Assembly (NCBI RefSeq): GCF_004088395.1
Contig: NZ_CP035107.1
Coordinates: forward strand, 756,501 to 820,500
Direction: 5' to 3'
DNA from: Ornithobacterium rhinotracheale
Lineage (GTDB): Bacteria > Bacteroidota > Bacteroidia > Flavobacteriales > Weeksellaceae
DNA length: 64,000 bases
Below, piece by piece: positions 35,494 through 44,404 of the stretch (the stretch's first letter is position 1; each line of letters opens with the position of its first letter). A program made the position numbers and the translations under genes. Under the pieces are notes generated by a model. It had not been told where the DNA came from. It made no database searches and was given only the letters and a program-made list of their open reading frames with translations.

Positions 35494-37277
35494 TTATTTT
35501 TTAATAATAGTAAAACTCAGCGGCGGCAGGCTCATAATGCGCTCCACAGGACAGTCATTCCAGACATCGTATCCTTTTAAGTGTAAAGGGATAAATTCTA
35601 AATTAATTGGCTCTGTATGATTATTAAAGGCGATGATAAAACGCTCATTACCTCGTTTTCGCTGAATAATTAGCAAATCTTGGTCGGTATAGAGGAAGCG
35701 GGTAGTGCCTTTATTTAAAATCTCATTATTTCTGCGCAACGCTATGATTTTTTTGTAAAAAGCGTGCCATTCCTCATTAAAGCCCACTGCATTATAGGTA
35801 GGAGGAGCGTCCTCAAAGGGATTTGCCGTTTCGGGAGCGAATTTAAATTCCTTCCACCAAAGGGGTTTTCTGCAATCGGGGTCATCTGCGCCCCACATTC
35901 CCATTTCGTCGCCCGCCCAAATTTGTGGCGCACCAGGCATTGTAAATTGAAATACAAGGAAGTTCTTCACCCTTAGATAAGTTTCCTCATCAGGTTTTTG
36001 GGTTTTGTAGAAAATATCGTCCATTGGCTTGGCGAGGTGCTTATATTTTCCTTTATTAAAAAAGGAGGTGAGCAGGCGTGGCGTATCGTGCGAGGCGCTC
36101 ATCATCATTAAGCAATCAATGGTTTGGCGCTTCATTCCGTGGACTGATAGTTTCAGGTGTTCCGCCATATCCAGAGCGCCAGCATATTGCTCATTATGCC
36201 CAAAGAACGCGCGTGCAAAGCGGAATCCTTGGTAAAACATAATGGAATCAAAGATATCGCCTTTAAGATAAGGGCGCGGGTTCATCATCTTATCAGGCCA
36301 AGTTTCCCACCAGATTTCGCCTACCAGCAGCGCATCAGGCTTTACATGGCGCACGCGTTGCCGAAATTTTCGCCAGAAATTCATTCCAATTTGGTCGGCA
36401 ACATCAAGGCGGTAGCCATCTACGCCTTTGCTTGCATCGCCATTGGGGGCGAGCCAGCGCTGTGCCACTTGCAGAATATGTGTTTTTAGTTTTTCGTCTA
36501 AATCGCCTTCATAGGGGAAGCCGTTAATTTTTTCGCTGTATAGGATTTTTCTAAATTCTGGCATTTCCTTCACGCCAGACCAGCCTTGGTATTTGATTTC
36601 GGCGGAGTCTCCATTTTCAAAATCTAAGATATTATACCAAGTTTTGTAAGCGGAATTTTCTTTATTTTTAATTAAATCCTGCCACGCCCAAAACTCGTGT
36701 CCTGTGTGGTTCCACGAGAAATCTATGATGATGTGCATACCGCGGGCGTGGATTTTTTCCACTAATTCTAGGAAAAGTAAATCAGCACTTGTCCATTGCC
36801 AAGTGCTAGGGTCTGCGGGATTTTCCTGAGCGATGATTTTTTTATCGCCCTCAGGGTCGGGGCCAAAATGAATGTCTACATGGTGGTAATACCGAGCATC
36901 GTATTTGTGCAATGATGGCGAATCATTGATGGGATTTAAGTATAGAGCATTGATGCCCAAGTCTTCTAAATAATCTAATTTATCAATAATCCCTTGAATA
37001 TCTCCTCCATATCTTCTGCCTTGCACTTGGTCATACCACTGTTGCATAAGTAGTTTATCAGAGGAGTGGGGGCATTGGCATACCAATCGCTAGTCCAAGG
37101 GGTGATGCGCCAAGTTTCATCTAGGTTGCTTGGCCAAGCGCCCTTAATGTTTTCAAGCACTGGGTCGTTGAGAGGGTCTGCATTATAGAATCGCTCCACA
37201 AGGATTTGATACCATATGGCATTTTTAGCCCATTCTGGGGGGGCATCATAGGCGGTATGTAGCGCTTTGAGGAGCAT
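35494..37277 (-). CDS. GH13 alpha-amylase-family glycoside hydrolase, frameshifted
   Basis: Two frames are needed. From ATG 37277 (4 bases after the M48 gene; an in-frame ATG at 37325 lies inside that gene) the N-terminus reads EWAKNAIWYQILVERFYNADP, then ITPWTSDWYANAP. The rest, LLMQQWYDQVQGRRYGGDIQG onward, is in the -1 frame. They join around the C5 run at 37068-37072; one extra C would restore about 594 residues. The catalytic region is intact: IIIDFSWNHTGHEF, DGYRLDVADQIG (nucleophile Asp), LVGEIWWE (acid Glu), MSASHDTPR. This suggests an alpha-glucan hydrolase of the neopullulanase/maltogenic type. No secretion signal is visible. The shift may be a sequence error, a phase-variable state or a real mutation. 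Confidence 0.75.
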
Positions 37278-37281
37278 AGCT

Positions 37282-38058
37282 TTAAGGGTTTTGGTATTTT
37301 TCGATGGCGTTTTTAATTTTTTCAATTCGGTTGGCGGGGCTTGGGTGGGTGCTAGTAAATTCTGGCTGACGGTTTCCGCCTGAGGCCTCTTCTAAGACTT
37401 TCATTACTTCAATGAGTTCATAAGGGTTATAGCCTGCTTCTAGCATAAATCTCACGCCCAAATCATCGGCTTCCAGCTCATCGCCGCGCCCATATTTTAG
37501 ATTAATCATATGGGCAATCATTTGCGCATATTGAGCCGAGTTTGCATCTCCACTGGCCACGCCTGCGGCGCCCGCTAGCCCTTGGGAGAGCTGTTGTTTT
37601 GCCATTTGCTCCGCGCTGTGCCGCGCTACTACATGCCCAATTTCATGCCCTAAGACGCCCGCAACTTGCGCCTCTGTTTTTAAGCGTTTGAGCAGCCCCA
37701 CGGTGATGAAGATTTGCCCCCCTGGCAGGGCAAAGGCATTTACGGTATTGGGGTCGGCAAGGACATGGAATTCGAATTGATAAGGTGTTTTCTGCGCAGC
37801 GCTATTTTGCACAATTTTGCGCCCCAGCTGCTGAATGAAGTTTTGTGTTTTAGCATCTTGTAATAAGCCGCCAGATTCGCGTATCATATAATCGCGCCCA
37901 TCAAGCCCCAGTTTAATTTCCTGCTCAGGGCTTAGGCTGATATGCTGTTTTTCGCCCGTGATTTCATTTACCGAGCTATTGGAGTAGTAGCGAAATAGGA
38001 AAAATAAAGCAATCCCGATGGCGATAATAATCCGAAAAGAGAATTTATTTGATTTCAT
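37282..38058 (-). CDS. M48-family metalloprotease
   Basis: 258 residues. An N-terminal membrane anchor or signal (FRIIIAIGIALFFLFRYY) is followed by the zinc motif GHEIGHVVARHSAEQ (HExxH), with the third ligand in GRGDELEADDLGVRFM. NAFALPGGQIFITVGLL and FTSTHPSPANRIEKI are standard for the LoiP/YcaL-type M48C group, which degrade misassembled envelope proteins. It is just upstream of the GH13 gene. Confidence 0.9.
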   Translation of the reverse strand: MKSNKFSFRIIIAIGIALFFLFRYYSNSSVNEITGEKQHISLSPEQEIKLGLDGRDYMIRESGGLLQDAKTQNFIQQLGRKIVQNSAAQKTPYQFEFHVLADPNTVNAFALPGGQIFITVGLLKRLKTEAQVAGVLGHEIGHVVARHSAEQMAKQQLSQGLAGAAGVASGDANSAQYAQMIAHMINLKYGRGDELEADDLGVRFMLEAGYNPYELIEVMKVLEEASGGNRQPEFTSTHPSPANRIEKIKNAIEKYQNP

Positions 38059-38090
38059 TAGTACTTAAAATTTAGGAAGCAATTTAGTGT

Positions 38091-38477
38091 TTAAAATTTA
38101 GTTTTAATCAAATGCCATAGCAGCAGCCCCCAGCCCAAAATCATCAGCGCGCCCCCGATTGGAGTGATGGGGCCTAGCACGCGCGTAGGCACTGCCAGCT
38201 GCTCAGAGAATGCGAGGAAATAAATACTCCCAGAGAACATCAAGCAGCCGAGCATCATAAGCCCCGTTGCGCTACATTCGAGCCGTGTTTTAAAGTTTAA
38301 GCAAAAGCCTAAGATTAAAAGCAACAGCGCGTGATACATCATATAGCGCACGCCTATTTCAAAACTGGCAAGCTTCTCCGCAGGGAGTAGCTTCTTAAAC
38401 GCGTGTGCGCCAAAAGCCCCCAAGATGATAGAGGCCATACCGTAAGCCGCGCCGATAATGAGTGTAATTTGTTTCAT
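38091..38477 (-). CDS. DUF423 (YgdD-like) membrane protein
   Basis: 128 residues with four hydrophobic helices. The start IIGAAYGMASIILGAFGAHAFK is the DUF423 signature, followed by FEIGVRYMMYHALLLLILG and PITPIGGALMILGWGLLLW. It is a small inner-membrane protein of unknown function. It lies 14 bases after tsaB on the same strand. Confidence 0.9.
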   Translation of the reverse strand: MKQITLIIGAAYGMASIILGAFGAHAFKKLLPAEKLASFEIGVRYMMYHALLLLILGFCLNFKTRLECSATGLMMLGCLMFSGSIYFLAFSEQLAVPTRVLGPITPIGGALMILGWGLLLWHLIKTKF

Positions 38478-38491
38478 ATGTTTTTCTTTTA

Positions 38492-39154
38492 TTATTTTCC
38501 TGCCACAAAATCTTTTAAGTAAAAAGGCTCAAAGTAGGCCACATCCTCAAACTTTTGAGCTTGAAATAAGGCAAAACTCTGCGCGCACATATCCTTGGCA
38601 GAGGGCAGACTATCGCTGTGGTAAGTCGCCTCATTAAGTGCCAAAATTTCACTAGCCTTGCCCGCGCCATCACCCAAAATCAGTACTTTTTTTGATTGAA
38701 ATGCCGAGAAGCTATTTTCGTCTAAAATCTTAGCACTTGTAGGCTCCACCGCTTGCATTTGAGGCGTAAAAATCGCCGTGTACACCTCCTTTCTTCGGGC
38801 ATCAATCATTGGGATTATGTAGTCCGCCGCCGCCCCTTGGGCGGCGCGCGCTAAAATCTCCAAAGAGTTCATACTCAGCAGCGGAATATTCAGTGCAAAG
38901 CACAAACCCTTTGCCGCCGAAACGCCTATACGCAGCCCCGTATAGCTCCCAGGGCCTTTGCTCACGCAGATTGCATCTAAATCTGAAAAAGATAAATCTT
39001 CTGCCTCCAAAGCCCATTGCATAAAGCGGTGCAGCTTCTCGGCGTGTTCATAATTTTCCTTGCTCTCCTCGCAGAGTGCCAGCATTTCGCCATTTCGGGC
39101 TACCGATACCGAGCAGTTGCGCGTGGAGGTTTCTATATTTAAAATTAAAGCCAT
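38492..39154 (-). CDS. tsaB: tRNA threonylcarbamoyladenosine biosynthesis protein TsaB
   Basis: 220 residues. LNIETSTRNCSVSVARNG is the ASKHA-fold phosphate loop, and VSKGPGSYTGLRIGVSAAKG is the TsaB signature. TsaB lacks the metal-binding HxxxH of its partner TsaD and acts as its scaffold in making t6A37 of ANN-decoding tRNAs. It lies 3 bases from the TolC-family gene. Confidence 0.92.
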   Translation of the reverse strand: MALILNIETSTRNCSVSVARNGEMLALCEESKENYEHAEKLHRFMQWALEAEDLSFSDLDAICVSKGPGSYTGLRIGVSAAKGLCFALNIPLLSMNSLEILARAAQGAAADYIIPMIDARRKEVYTAIFTPQMQAVEPTSAKILDENSFSAFQSKKVLILGDGAGKASEILALNEATYHSDSLPSAKDMCAQSFALFQAQKFEDVAYFEPFYLKDFVAGK

Positions 39155-39157
39155 TTT

Positions 39158-40507
39158 TTAATTAAATGTAATCGGTTTGTCTAAATAAAAATCAAGAACT
39201 TTTAAGCTGAAAATATAATTGTATTTAGCTTGTAAAAGTTCTGATTTTGCACTGAATAATCGTTCTGCTGCTTGATTGAAATCATACAGCGTGATTTTTC
39301 CTGCCTCTAAGCTTTTTTGAGCAAAATCCATGGATATTTCTGCGGATTTTACGGCCTCTTGCACGGCAATAAATTTTTGATAATTGCTCGAGGTGTTGAA
39401 ATAAGCTTTTTGGATTTCTTCTTTGAGTTGTTGTTTTTTGATCTCAATATCTTTTTCGGCTATTTGTGCTTGCAATTCAGCATTTTCGACATTTAATTTG
39501 GTGAGGTTTTTATTAAAAATCGGAATATTGAGATTTAGCCCAAAATTATGTGTGTGATTATTCCACCATTGGTCAAAAAGCCTATCGGAATCAATGCCTT
39601 TGTTCAAATACGCTCGGTAATTGGTGCCAATACCATAAGAGGCAGAAAGACTTGGCCAGAATTCGGTTTTGGCTAATTCTATGTCTTTCAGGGAGCTTTG
39701 TGCTTTAATTTCAGCATTTTTAATCCTTGGTTGATTTTGATACGCGTATGCAATCACTTGGTCTATATTATCAATCAATTGTTGCGGATTTTCGCTTAAA
39801 TTCAGCGTGAGCACATCAAAGCTTTTGGTGTCTTTTAGCTGTAAAAGTTGAGCTAAATTAAATAGAGCTTCTTGCACATTTACTTCGGCAGTTGCAACAT
39901 TTTGCTTGCTACGCGCCAGTTGCGTTTTGGACTCGTAGACATTACTGAGTGGAATCGCCCCTCCGTTAAACAATTTTTGAATTTGTTCTAATTGATTTTC
40001 AGAAAGTTTTAATTTTTGTTGAAAGTTTAAAACCAATTCTTTTTGCAATAAAACATTCAAATATTGATTTAAGATTTGTAGTGTTAACTGATTTTCAAGT
40101 GCTTTTAAATCTTCTTGTGCAGCTTGAGCGTCGAGTTTAGCTTTCTCCTCGTTTAGTTTAAGCTTTCCGTGATTGTAGAGTAGCATATTGGCAGAAACCG
40201 ACAATGAATTTTGGTATAATTGAAAACCATTGGTTTTTCCCACATACTGCTGATTGGAGTTGGTAATCGGCACGCCTTGCACTCCTGCAATTAGCCCATT
40301 TCCAATTGAGGCACTCACGGTAGGGAGCTTTTGGCGATAGGCTGCTGTTACACGATTATTGATCAATTGTGTGTTGATTCTATTTTGTTGAAGGTTGAGA
40401 TTATGCTGTTTGGCATAAGCTATCATTTGCTCAAGCGACCACTGCTGGTTTTGAGCTAAACCAAGGCTGAAAAGTCCGCCAAAAACGAAAAAAAATGTCT
40501 TTTTCAT
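39158..40507 (-). CDS. TolC-family outer-membrane efflux protein
   Basis: 449 residues with a signal peptide (FFFVFGGLFSLGLAQ) and two TolC-type halves of long coiled helices: SLEQMIAYAKQHNLNLQQNR to about residue 230, then VIAYAYQNQPRIKNAEIKAQ to the end. It would form an outer-membrane channel of a tripartite efflux or secretion system. No RND pump or adaptor gene is adjacent. It is probably co-transcribed with tsaB and DUF423 downstream. Confidence 0.9.
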   Translation of the reverse strand: MKKTFFFVFGGLFSLGLAQNQQWSLEQMIAYAKQHNLNLQQNRINTQLINNRVTAAYRQKLPTVSASIGNGLIAGVQGVPITNSNQQYVGKTNGFQLYQNSLSVSANMLLYNHGKLKLNEEKAKLDAQAAQEDLKALENQLTLQILNQYLNVLLQKELVLNFQQKLKLSENQLEQIQKLFNGGAIPLSNVYESKTQLARSKQNVATAEVNVQEALFNLAQLLQLKDTKSFDVLTLNLSENPQQLIDNIDQVIAYAYQNQPRIKNAEIKAQSSLKDIELAKTEFWPSLSASYGIGTNYRAYLNKGIDSDRLFDQWWNNHTHNFGLNLNIPIFNKNLTKLNVENAELQAQIAEKDIEIKKQQLKEEIQKAYFNTSSNYQKFIAVQEAVKSAEISMDFAQKSLEAGKITLYDFNQAAERLFSAKSELLQAKYNYIFSLKVLDFYLDKPITFN

Positions 40508-40547
40508 ATTAAGATTAAAGGCAAAAAACTCAAAAAAATGAGTGGAT

Positions 40548-41069
40548 TTAATATTTTAAAATAGTAACGATTTCTGTGTTGCCAATTTTTTCTCTTCCTT
40601 TCAAGAAATCGAGTTCAATCAAGAAATTAAACTGGGCAGGAATAGCTCCCACTTTGGTAACTAGTTCTGCACATGCAGCAGCGGTGCCGCCAGTTGCCAA
40701 GACATCGTCGTGAATGAGCACACGGGCCCCTTTTTCCAATTGCCCATCTACCATTTCTAGCGTAGCTGCTCCGTATTCTAGCTCATAAGAGGCCTCTACG
40801 GTAGGAGGGGGCAATTTCCCTTTTTTTCTAATCATTATAAAGGGAACTTTCAATGCAAGGGCGATGGGGAGCCCTAAGATAAAACCACGACTCTCTATAC
40901 CGCAGACAGCATCTACTTTTCCTCTGGCTTGATCTGCAAAATAAGCAATCACTTTTTTTGAAACTTCTGGATTTTGAAACACACCGCTAAAATCTTTAAA
41001 AGAGATTCCTTTGTGCGGGAAATCTTCAACAACTCTTATGCAAGAGGCTACTTCGTTGGCTAATGTCAT
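40548..41069 (-). CDS. apt: Adenine phosphoribosyltransferase
   Basis: 173 residues, full length. FPHKGISFKDF, GIESRGFILGLPIALAL and the PRPP-binding motif VLIHDDVLATGGTAAAC are diagnostic. It converts adenine and PRPP to AMP in purine salvage. It diverges from the ABC exporter gene. Confidence 0.95.
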   Translation of the reverse strand: MTLANEVASCIRVVEDFPHKGISFKDFSGVFQNPEVSKKVIAYFADQARGKVDAVCGIESRGFILGLPIALALKVPFIMIRKKGKLPPPTVEASYELEYGAATLEMVDGQLEKGARVLIHDDVLATGGTAAACAELVTKVGAIPAQFNFLIELDFLKGREKIGNTEIVTILKY

Positions 41070-41135
41070 AACTGATGATTAATAAAGTTTGCAATTTAAT
41101 AAATAATTATATAATCTCAAATAATACATTTTGAT

Positions 41136-41143
41136 TACATTTG
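41136..41143 (+). promoter_or_regulatory. Candidate -7 element for the ABC exporter gene
   Basis: TACATTTG, a full TAnnTTTG match, 16 bases before the ATG at 41160. Confidence 0.4.
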
Positions 41144-41159
41144 CATTTCAATTTTGATT

Positions 41160-42995
41160 ATGAAAGCATTTAAAAGAGTTTTAAAATACATAAAGCCTTA
41201 CAAGCTAGATTTAGTACTCACTGTATTTTTCAATATTTTATATTCCTTATTTGCCATTTTTTCGATATCCTCATTGTTCCCGATACTCAAGATTTTGTTT
41301 GACAATGTGGAGAAAAATACTACCGAAATCATTGAACCAGAGGGCGTGGGGGAATTCAGTTTTCAACATGCGCAATATTTACTGAATAAATACATTGCAG
41401 ATCAAATGAATGTTTGTGGGGAATTAACGGTTTTAGCCTTCATCTGTTTAATTACGGTAATTTTGTTTTTATTGAGAAATATATTTAGATATGCCGCTCA
41501 GTGTTATGTAATTTCGTTAAAATCAGGAATTTCTCGAGATATTAGAAACGATTTATATGCTAAAATAGTAAAATTGCCTGTTTCTTTTTTTACCGATCAG
41601 CGCAAAGGCGATTTAATGAGTCGTGTGTCTAGCGATGTAGATAACATTCAGCGATATAACTTAAATCCGTTGATTGAGATATTTCGTGCACCATTTATGA
41701 TTATAGCCTCGCTGGTGATGCTGATTTATTTAAACGCAGGTTTAACCTTGGTGGCATTCATTGTTTTACCACTAATGGGGGGCGTGATTTCTATGATTTC
41801 TAAAAGCCTTAAAAGATCTTCGCAAGAGTCTCAGCACCTATTAGGCAGATTGATTTCTAGTGTAGAAGAAACCATTGCCGCCAATAAAATTATTAAAATT
41901 TTCAATGCCGAAAATATTTTAACTAAACGCTTTTTTAAGCTCAATAGCACTTGGCGAAAAATATATAATAAAGTAGAATATCGCTACGAGCTTTCCTCGC
42001 CAATGAGTGAAGTCTTAGGCTCTGTAACCATGATTATTTTAGTTTTTTATGGTGGAAAAGTCATTATCGAAGGAGGGGATTTAACGGGAGAGGCATTTTT
42101 GACTTTTATCGGGATTTTTTTTCAAATGCTAGACCCCGCCAAAAGCCTCTCTAAAGCCTTCACCGATGTTGCCCGAGGAAATGCCTCCGCAGAGCGCATA
42201 TTTGAGATTTTAGATGCAAAAATTGTGGTTGAGGAGCAAGAAAACGCCTTAGAAATTGAAGATTTTAATCACCAAATAGAGTTTAAAAATGTAAGTTTCA
42301 GCTACGAAAATGATACGCCAATTATTAAGAACTTTAATTTAACCATCAAAAAAGGAATGAGCGTGGCACTCGTGGGGCAATCTGGAAGCGGAAAATCTAC
42401 CATAGCCAATCTTTTAGCCAGATTTTACGACCCACAAGAAGGGGAAATTTTGATAGATGGCCAGCCATTGAGAAACCTTAATTTAAAGGATTATAGAAAA
42501 CTGATGGGAATGGTAACGCAAGATTCCATTTTGTTTAACGATACGGTGTACAATAATATTGCCCTTGGCAAAGAAGATGCTACGCCGCAAGAGATTCATC
42601 ACGCCGCAGAGGTGGCAAATGCCAAGGAGTTTATAGAAAAACTCTCCCAGAAATATAATGAAAACATAGGCGAGGGCGGAAGCAAGCTCTCTGGCGGACA
42701 AAAGCAGCGCCTCTCCATTGCGCGTGCGGTATTAAAAAATCCGCCTATTATGATTTTAGATGAAGCCACCTCCGCACTGGATACTCACTCCGAGCGCCTT
42801 GTGCAGCAAGCCCTCGATTATATGATGCAAAACACCACCTCGCTGATGATTGCTCATAGACTTTCAACTATTCAAAATGCAGATTTAATTGTGGTGATGG
42901 AGAATGGCGAAATCAAAGAGCAGGGAAAACATAATGAATTGATGGAAAAAGAGGGCATCTACGCCCAATTGATTAGAATGCAGAATTTTGATTAA
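41160..42995 (+). CDS. MsbA-like ABC exporter (fused permease and ATPase)
   Basis: About 611 residues from ATG 41160. The N-terminal half has six membrane helices. The ATPase half contains Walker A (LVGQSGSGKSTIANLL), a signature (LSGGQKQRLSIARAV) and Walker B (PIMILDEATSALD), then IAHRLSTI. The half-transporter layout and DFNHQIEFKNVSFSYE resemble MsbA and multidrug or lipid exporters acting as homodimers. An MsbA role in lipid A export is plausible for a Gram-negative organism but not proven. Confidence 0.88.
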   Translation: MKAFKRVLKYIKPYKLDLVLTVFFNILYSLFAIFSISSLFPILKILFDNVEKNTTEIIEPEGVGEFSFQHAQYLLNKYIADQMNVCGELTVLAFICLITVILFLLRNIFRYAAQCYVISLKSGISRDIRNDLYAKIVKLPVSFFTDQRKGDLMSRVSSDVDNIQRYNLNPLIEIFRAPFMIIASLVMLIYLNAGLTLVAFIVLPLMGGVISMISKSLKRSSQESQHLLGRLISSVEETIAANKIIKIFNAENILTKRFFKLNSTWRKIYNKVEYRYELSSPMSEVLGSVTMIILVFYGGKVIIEGGDLTGEAFLTFIGIFFQMLDPAKSLSKAFTDVARGNASAERIFEILDAKIVVEEQENALEIEDFNHQIEFKNVSFSYENDTPIIKNFNLTIKKGMSVALVGQSGSGKSTIANLLARFYDPQEGEILIDGQPLRNLNLKDYRKLMGMVTQDSILFNDTVYNNIALGKEDATPQEIHHAAEVANAKEFIEKLSQKYNENIGEGGSKLSGGQKQRLSIARAVLKNPPIMILDEATSALDTHSERLVQQALDYMMQNTTSLMIAHRLSTIQNADLIVVMENGEIKEQGKHNELMEKEGIYAQLIRMQNFD

Positions 42996-43870
42996 CATTG
43001 GCGCGGCTCTACATGCGTCATCACCGCTATAATTTTAGGGTATTTCAGCATTAAAGTCTTCTTTACATTATGCGCTATATCGTGCCCTTGCCGCACGGAG
43101 ATTTCCCCATCTACAATTAGGTGAATGTCTATAATATATTGTGTCCCTTGCTTGCGCACAAAGCACTTTTCGGTGGCATGCACACCAGAGACGCCCTCGG
43201 CCGTTTGCCTAATCTCGCGCACAAAATCATCGTAGCGGTGCTCGTCCATAATTTCGCCCAACGCAGGCCTGAAAATTCCATAAGCATTAAACAAGATAAT
43301 GCCACAAGCCACCAGCGCAGCCCAATCATCTGCCGCCTCAAAGCCTTCGCCCATAAACAAGGCAAAACTAATCCCCATAAAGGCTGCAAGCGAGGTAACT
43401 GCATCGGCGCGGTGGTGCCACGCATCTGCTTTTACAGAAGTGCTCTCACTCTCCTCGCCTGCCCGCGCAGAATAGCGGTAAAACAACTCTTTGGATAAAA
43501 TAATTGCTGCCAATATATATAAGGTAAAGGGCTTCGGTAAATCGTGCGGCGTGCGTATATTAACAAGGCTCTCCCACGCAATAATTAGCGCCGAAATTAC
43601 AAGAAAAATCACCACCACAAAGGTCATTAGAGGCTCAGCACGCCCGTGCCCATAGGGGTGGTCCTTATCGGGCGGCTTGTGGGCATAATTAAAGCCAAAG
43701 AATAAAAGTGTGGAGGAAATCACATCCGTCAAAGACTCAATGGCATCGGCTACGAGTGCAAAAGAATTGCCCAAAATACCGCCGATTAATTTGATGAAAA
43801 ATAAAAACAAATTGCCTAAAATGCCTAATAATAAGGCACTTTTTGCTTTTTGGGTATTGTCGTTTTGCAA
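42992..43870 (-). CDS. Cation diffusion facilitator (CDF) family transporter
   Basis: 292 residues with six membrane helices. The metal-site Asp residues are visible in ALVADAIESLTDVISS and in KADAWHHRADAVTSLAA (HxxxD). GHGRAEPLMTF and the soluble C-terminal domain (GTQYIIDIHLIVDG, MTHVEPRQC) complete the family pattern. CDF proteins export Zn2+, Mn2+ or Fe2+ by proton antiport; the metal here is uncertain. It overlaps the ABC exporter tail to tail by 4 bases. Confidence 0.9.
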   Translation of the reverse strand: MQNDNTQKAKSALLLGILGNLFLFFIKLIGGILGNSFALVADAIESLTDVISSTLLFFGFNYAHKPPDKDHPYGHGRAEPLMTFVVVIFLVISALIIAWESLVNIRTPHDLPKPFTLYILAAIILSKELFYRYSARAGEESESTSVKADAWHHRADAVTSLAAFMGISFALFMGEGFEAADDWAALVACGIILFNAYGIFRPALGEIMDEHRYDDFVREIRQTAEGVSGVHATEKCFVRKQGTQYIIDIHLIVDGEISVRQGHDIAHNVKKTLMLKYPKIIAVMTHVEPRQC

Positions 43871-43979
43871 AATTCAGACTTTTAAATTCCGTTGCAAATT
43901 TGCTTAAAAATGAAGGAATAAAAAAGATTTAGCTTAAAAATAATTTAAAACACAAAGAGCCAAAAGCGCAGGAAGTCTT

Positions 43980-44307
43980 AAACAATTTGGGCAAGCCTTC
44001 CGACGATTGCAGGAAGGCTCAAACCATTTGGGCAAGACCTCCGACGGTTGCAGGAGGTTACAAACCATTTGGGCAAGACTTCCGACGGTTGCAGGAGGTT
44101 ACAAACCATTTGGGTAAGACTTCCGACGGTTGCAGGAGGTTACAAACCATTTGGGCAAGACCTCCGACGGTTGCAGGAGGTTACAAACCATTTGGGCAAG
44201 ACTTCCGACGGTTGCAGGAGGTTACAAACCATTTGGGTAAGACTTCCGACGGTTGCAGGAGATTACAAATCATTTCGGCAAGACTTCCGACGGTTGCAGG
44301 AAGGCTT
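43980..44307. repeat. 41-bp tandem repeat, eight units, each with a hairpin
   Basis: Units begin at 43980, 44021, 44062, 44103, 44144, 44185, 44226 and 44267. Each reads roughly AAACCATTTGGGCAAG, a 6-base arm, GACGGTTGCA, the complementary arm, then TAC. Arm pairs differ between units but several stay complementary: CCTTCC/GGAAGG in unit 1, ACCTCC/GGAGGT in units 2 and 5, ACTTCC/GGAGGT with a wobble in units 3, 4 and 6. Period 41 is not a multiple of 3, so the array is not coding. A partial unit precedes it (about 43957-43979). It occupies most of the 534-base gap between the divergent CDF and topA genes. Confidence 0.9.
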
Positions 44308-44383
44308 GCTATTTTTGCGCGCTGAAAAGGGGGCGGAAAGCAAGAGATTTTGAGAATAAAATATGAATTAAAAAAAAAGTATT

Positions 44384-44391
44384 TATTTTTG
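44384..44391 (+). promoter_or_regulatory. Candidate -7 element for topA
   Basis: TATTTTTG matches TAnnTTTG, 13 bases before the topA ATG and downstream of the 41-bp repeat array. Confidence 0.4.
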
Positions 44392-44404
44392 CACCAAAAT
44401 TTTA

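Noticed and set aside
37030-37110. Programmed frameshift in the GH13 gene
   Set aside because: No X XXY YYZ heptamer in the zero frame at the junction, unlike dnaG.
43980-44307. CRISPR array
   Set aside because: Units are directly tandem with no unique spacers, and there are no cas genes.
43987-44353. Repetitive ORFs across the 41-bp array
   Set aside because: A 41-base period rotates all three frames, so any translation is an artefact of the repeat.
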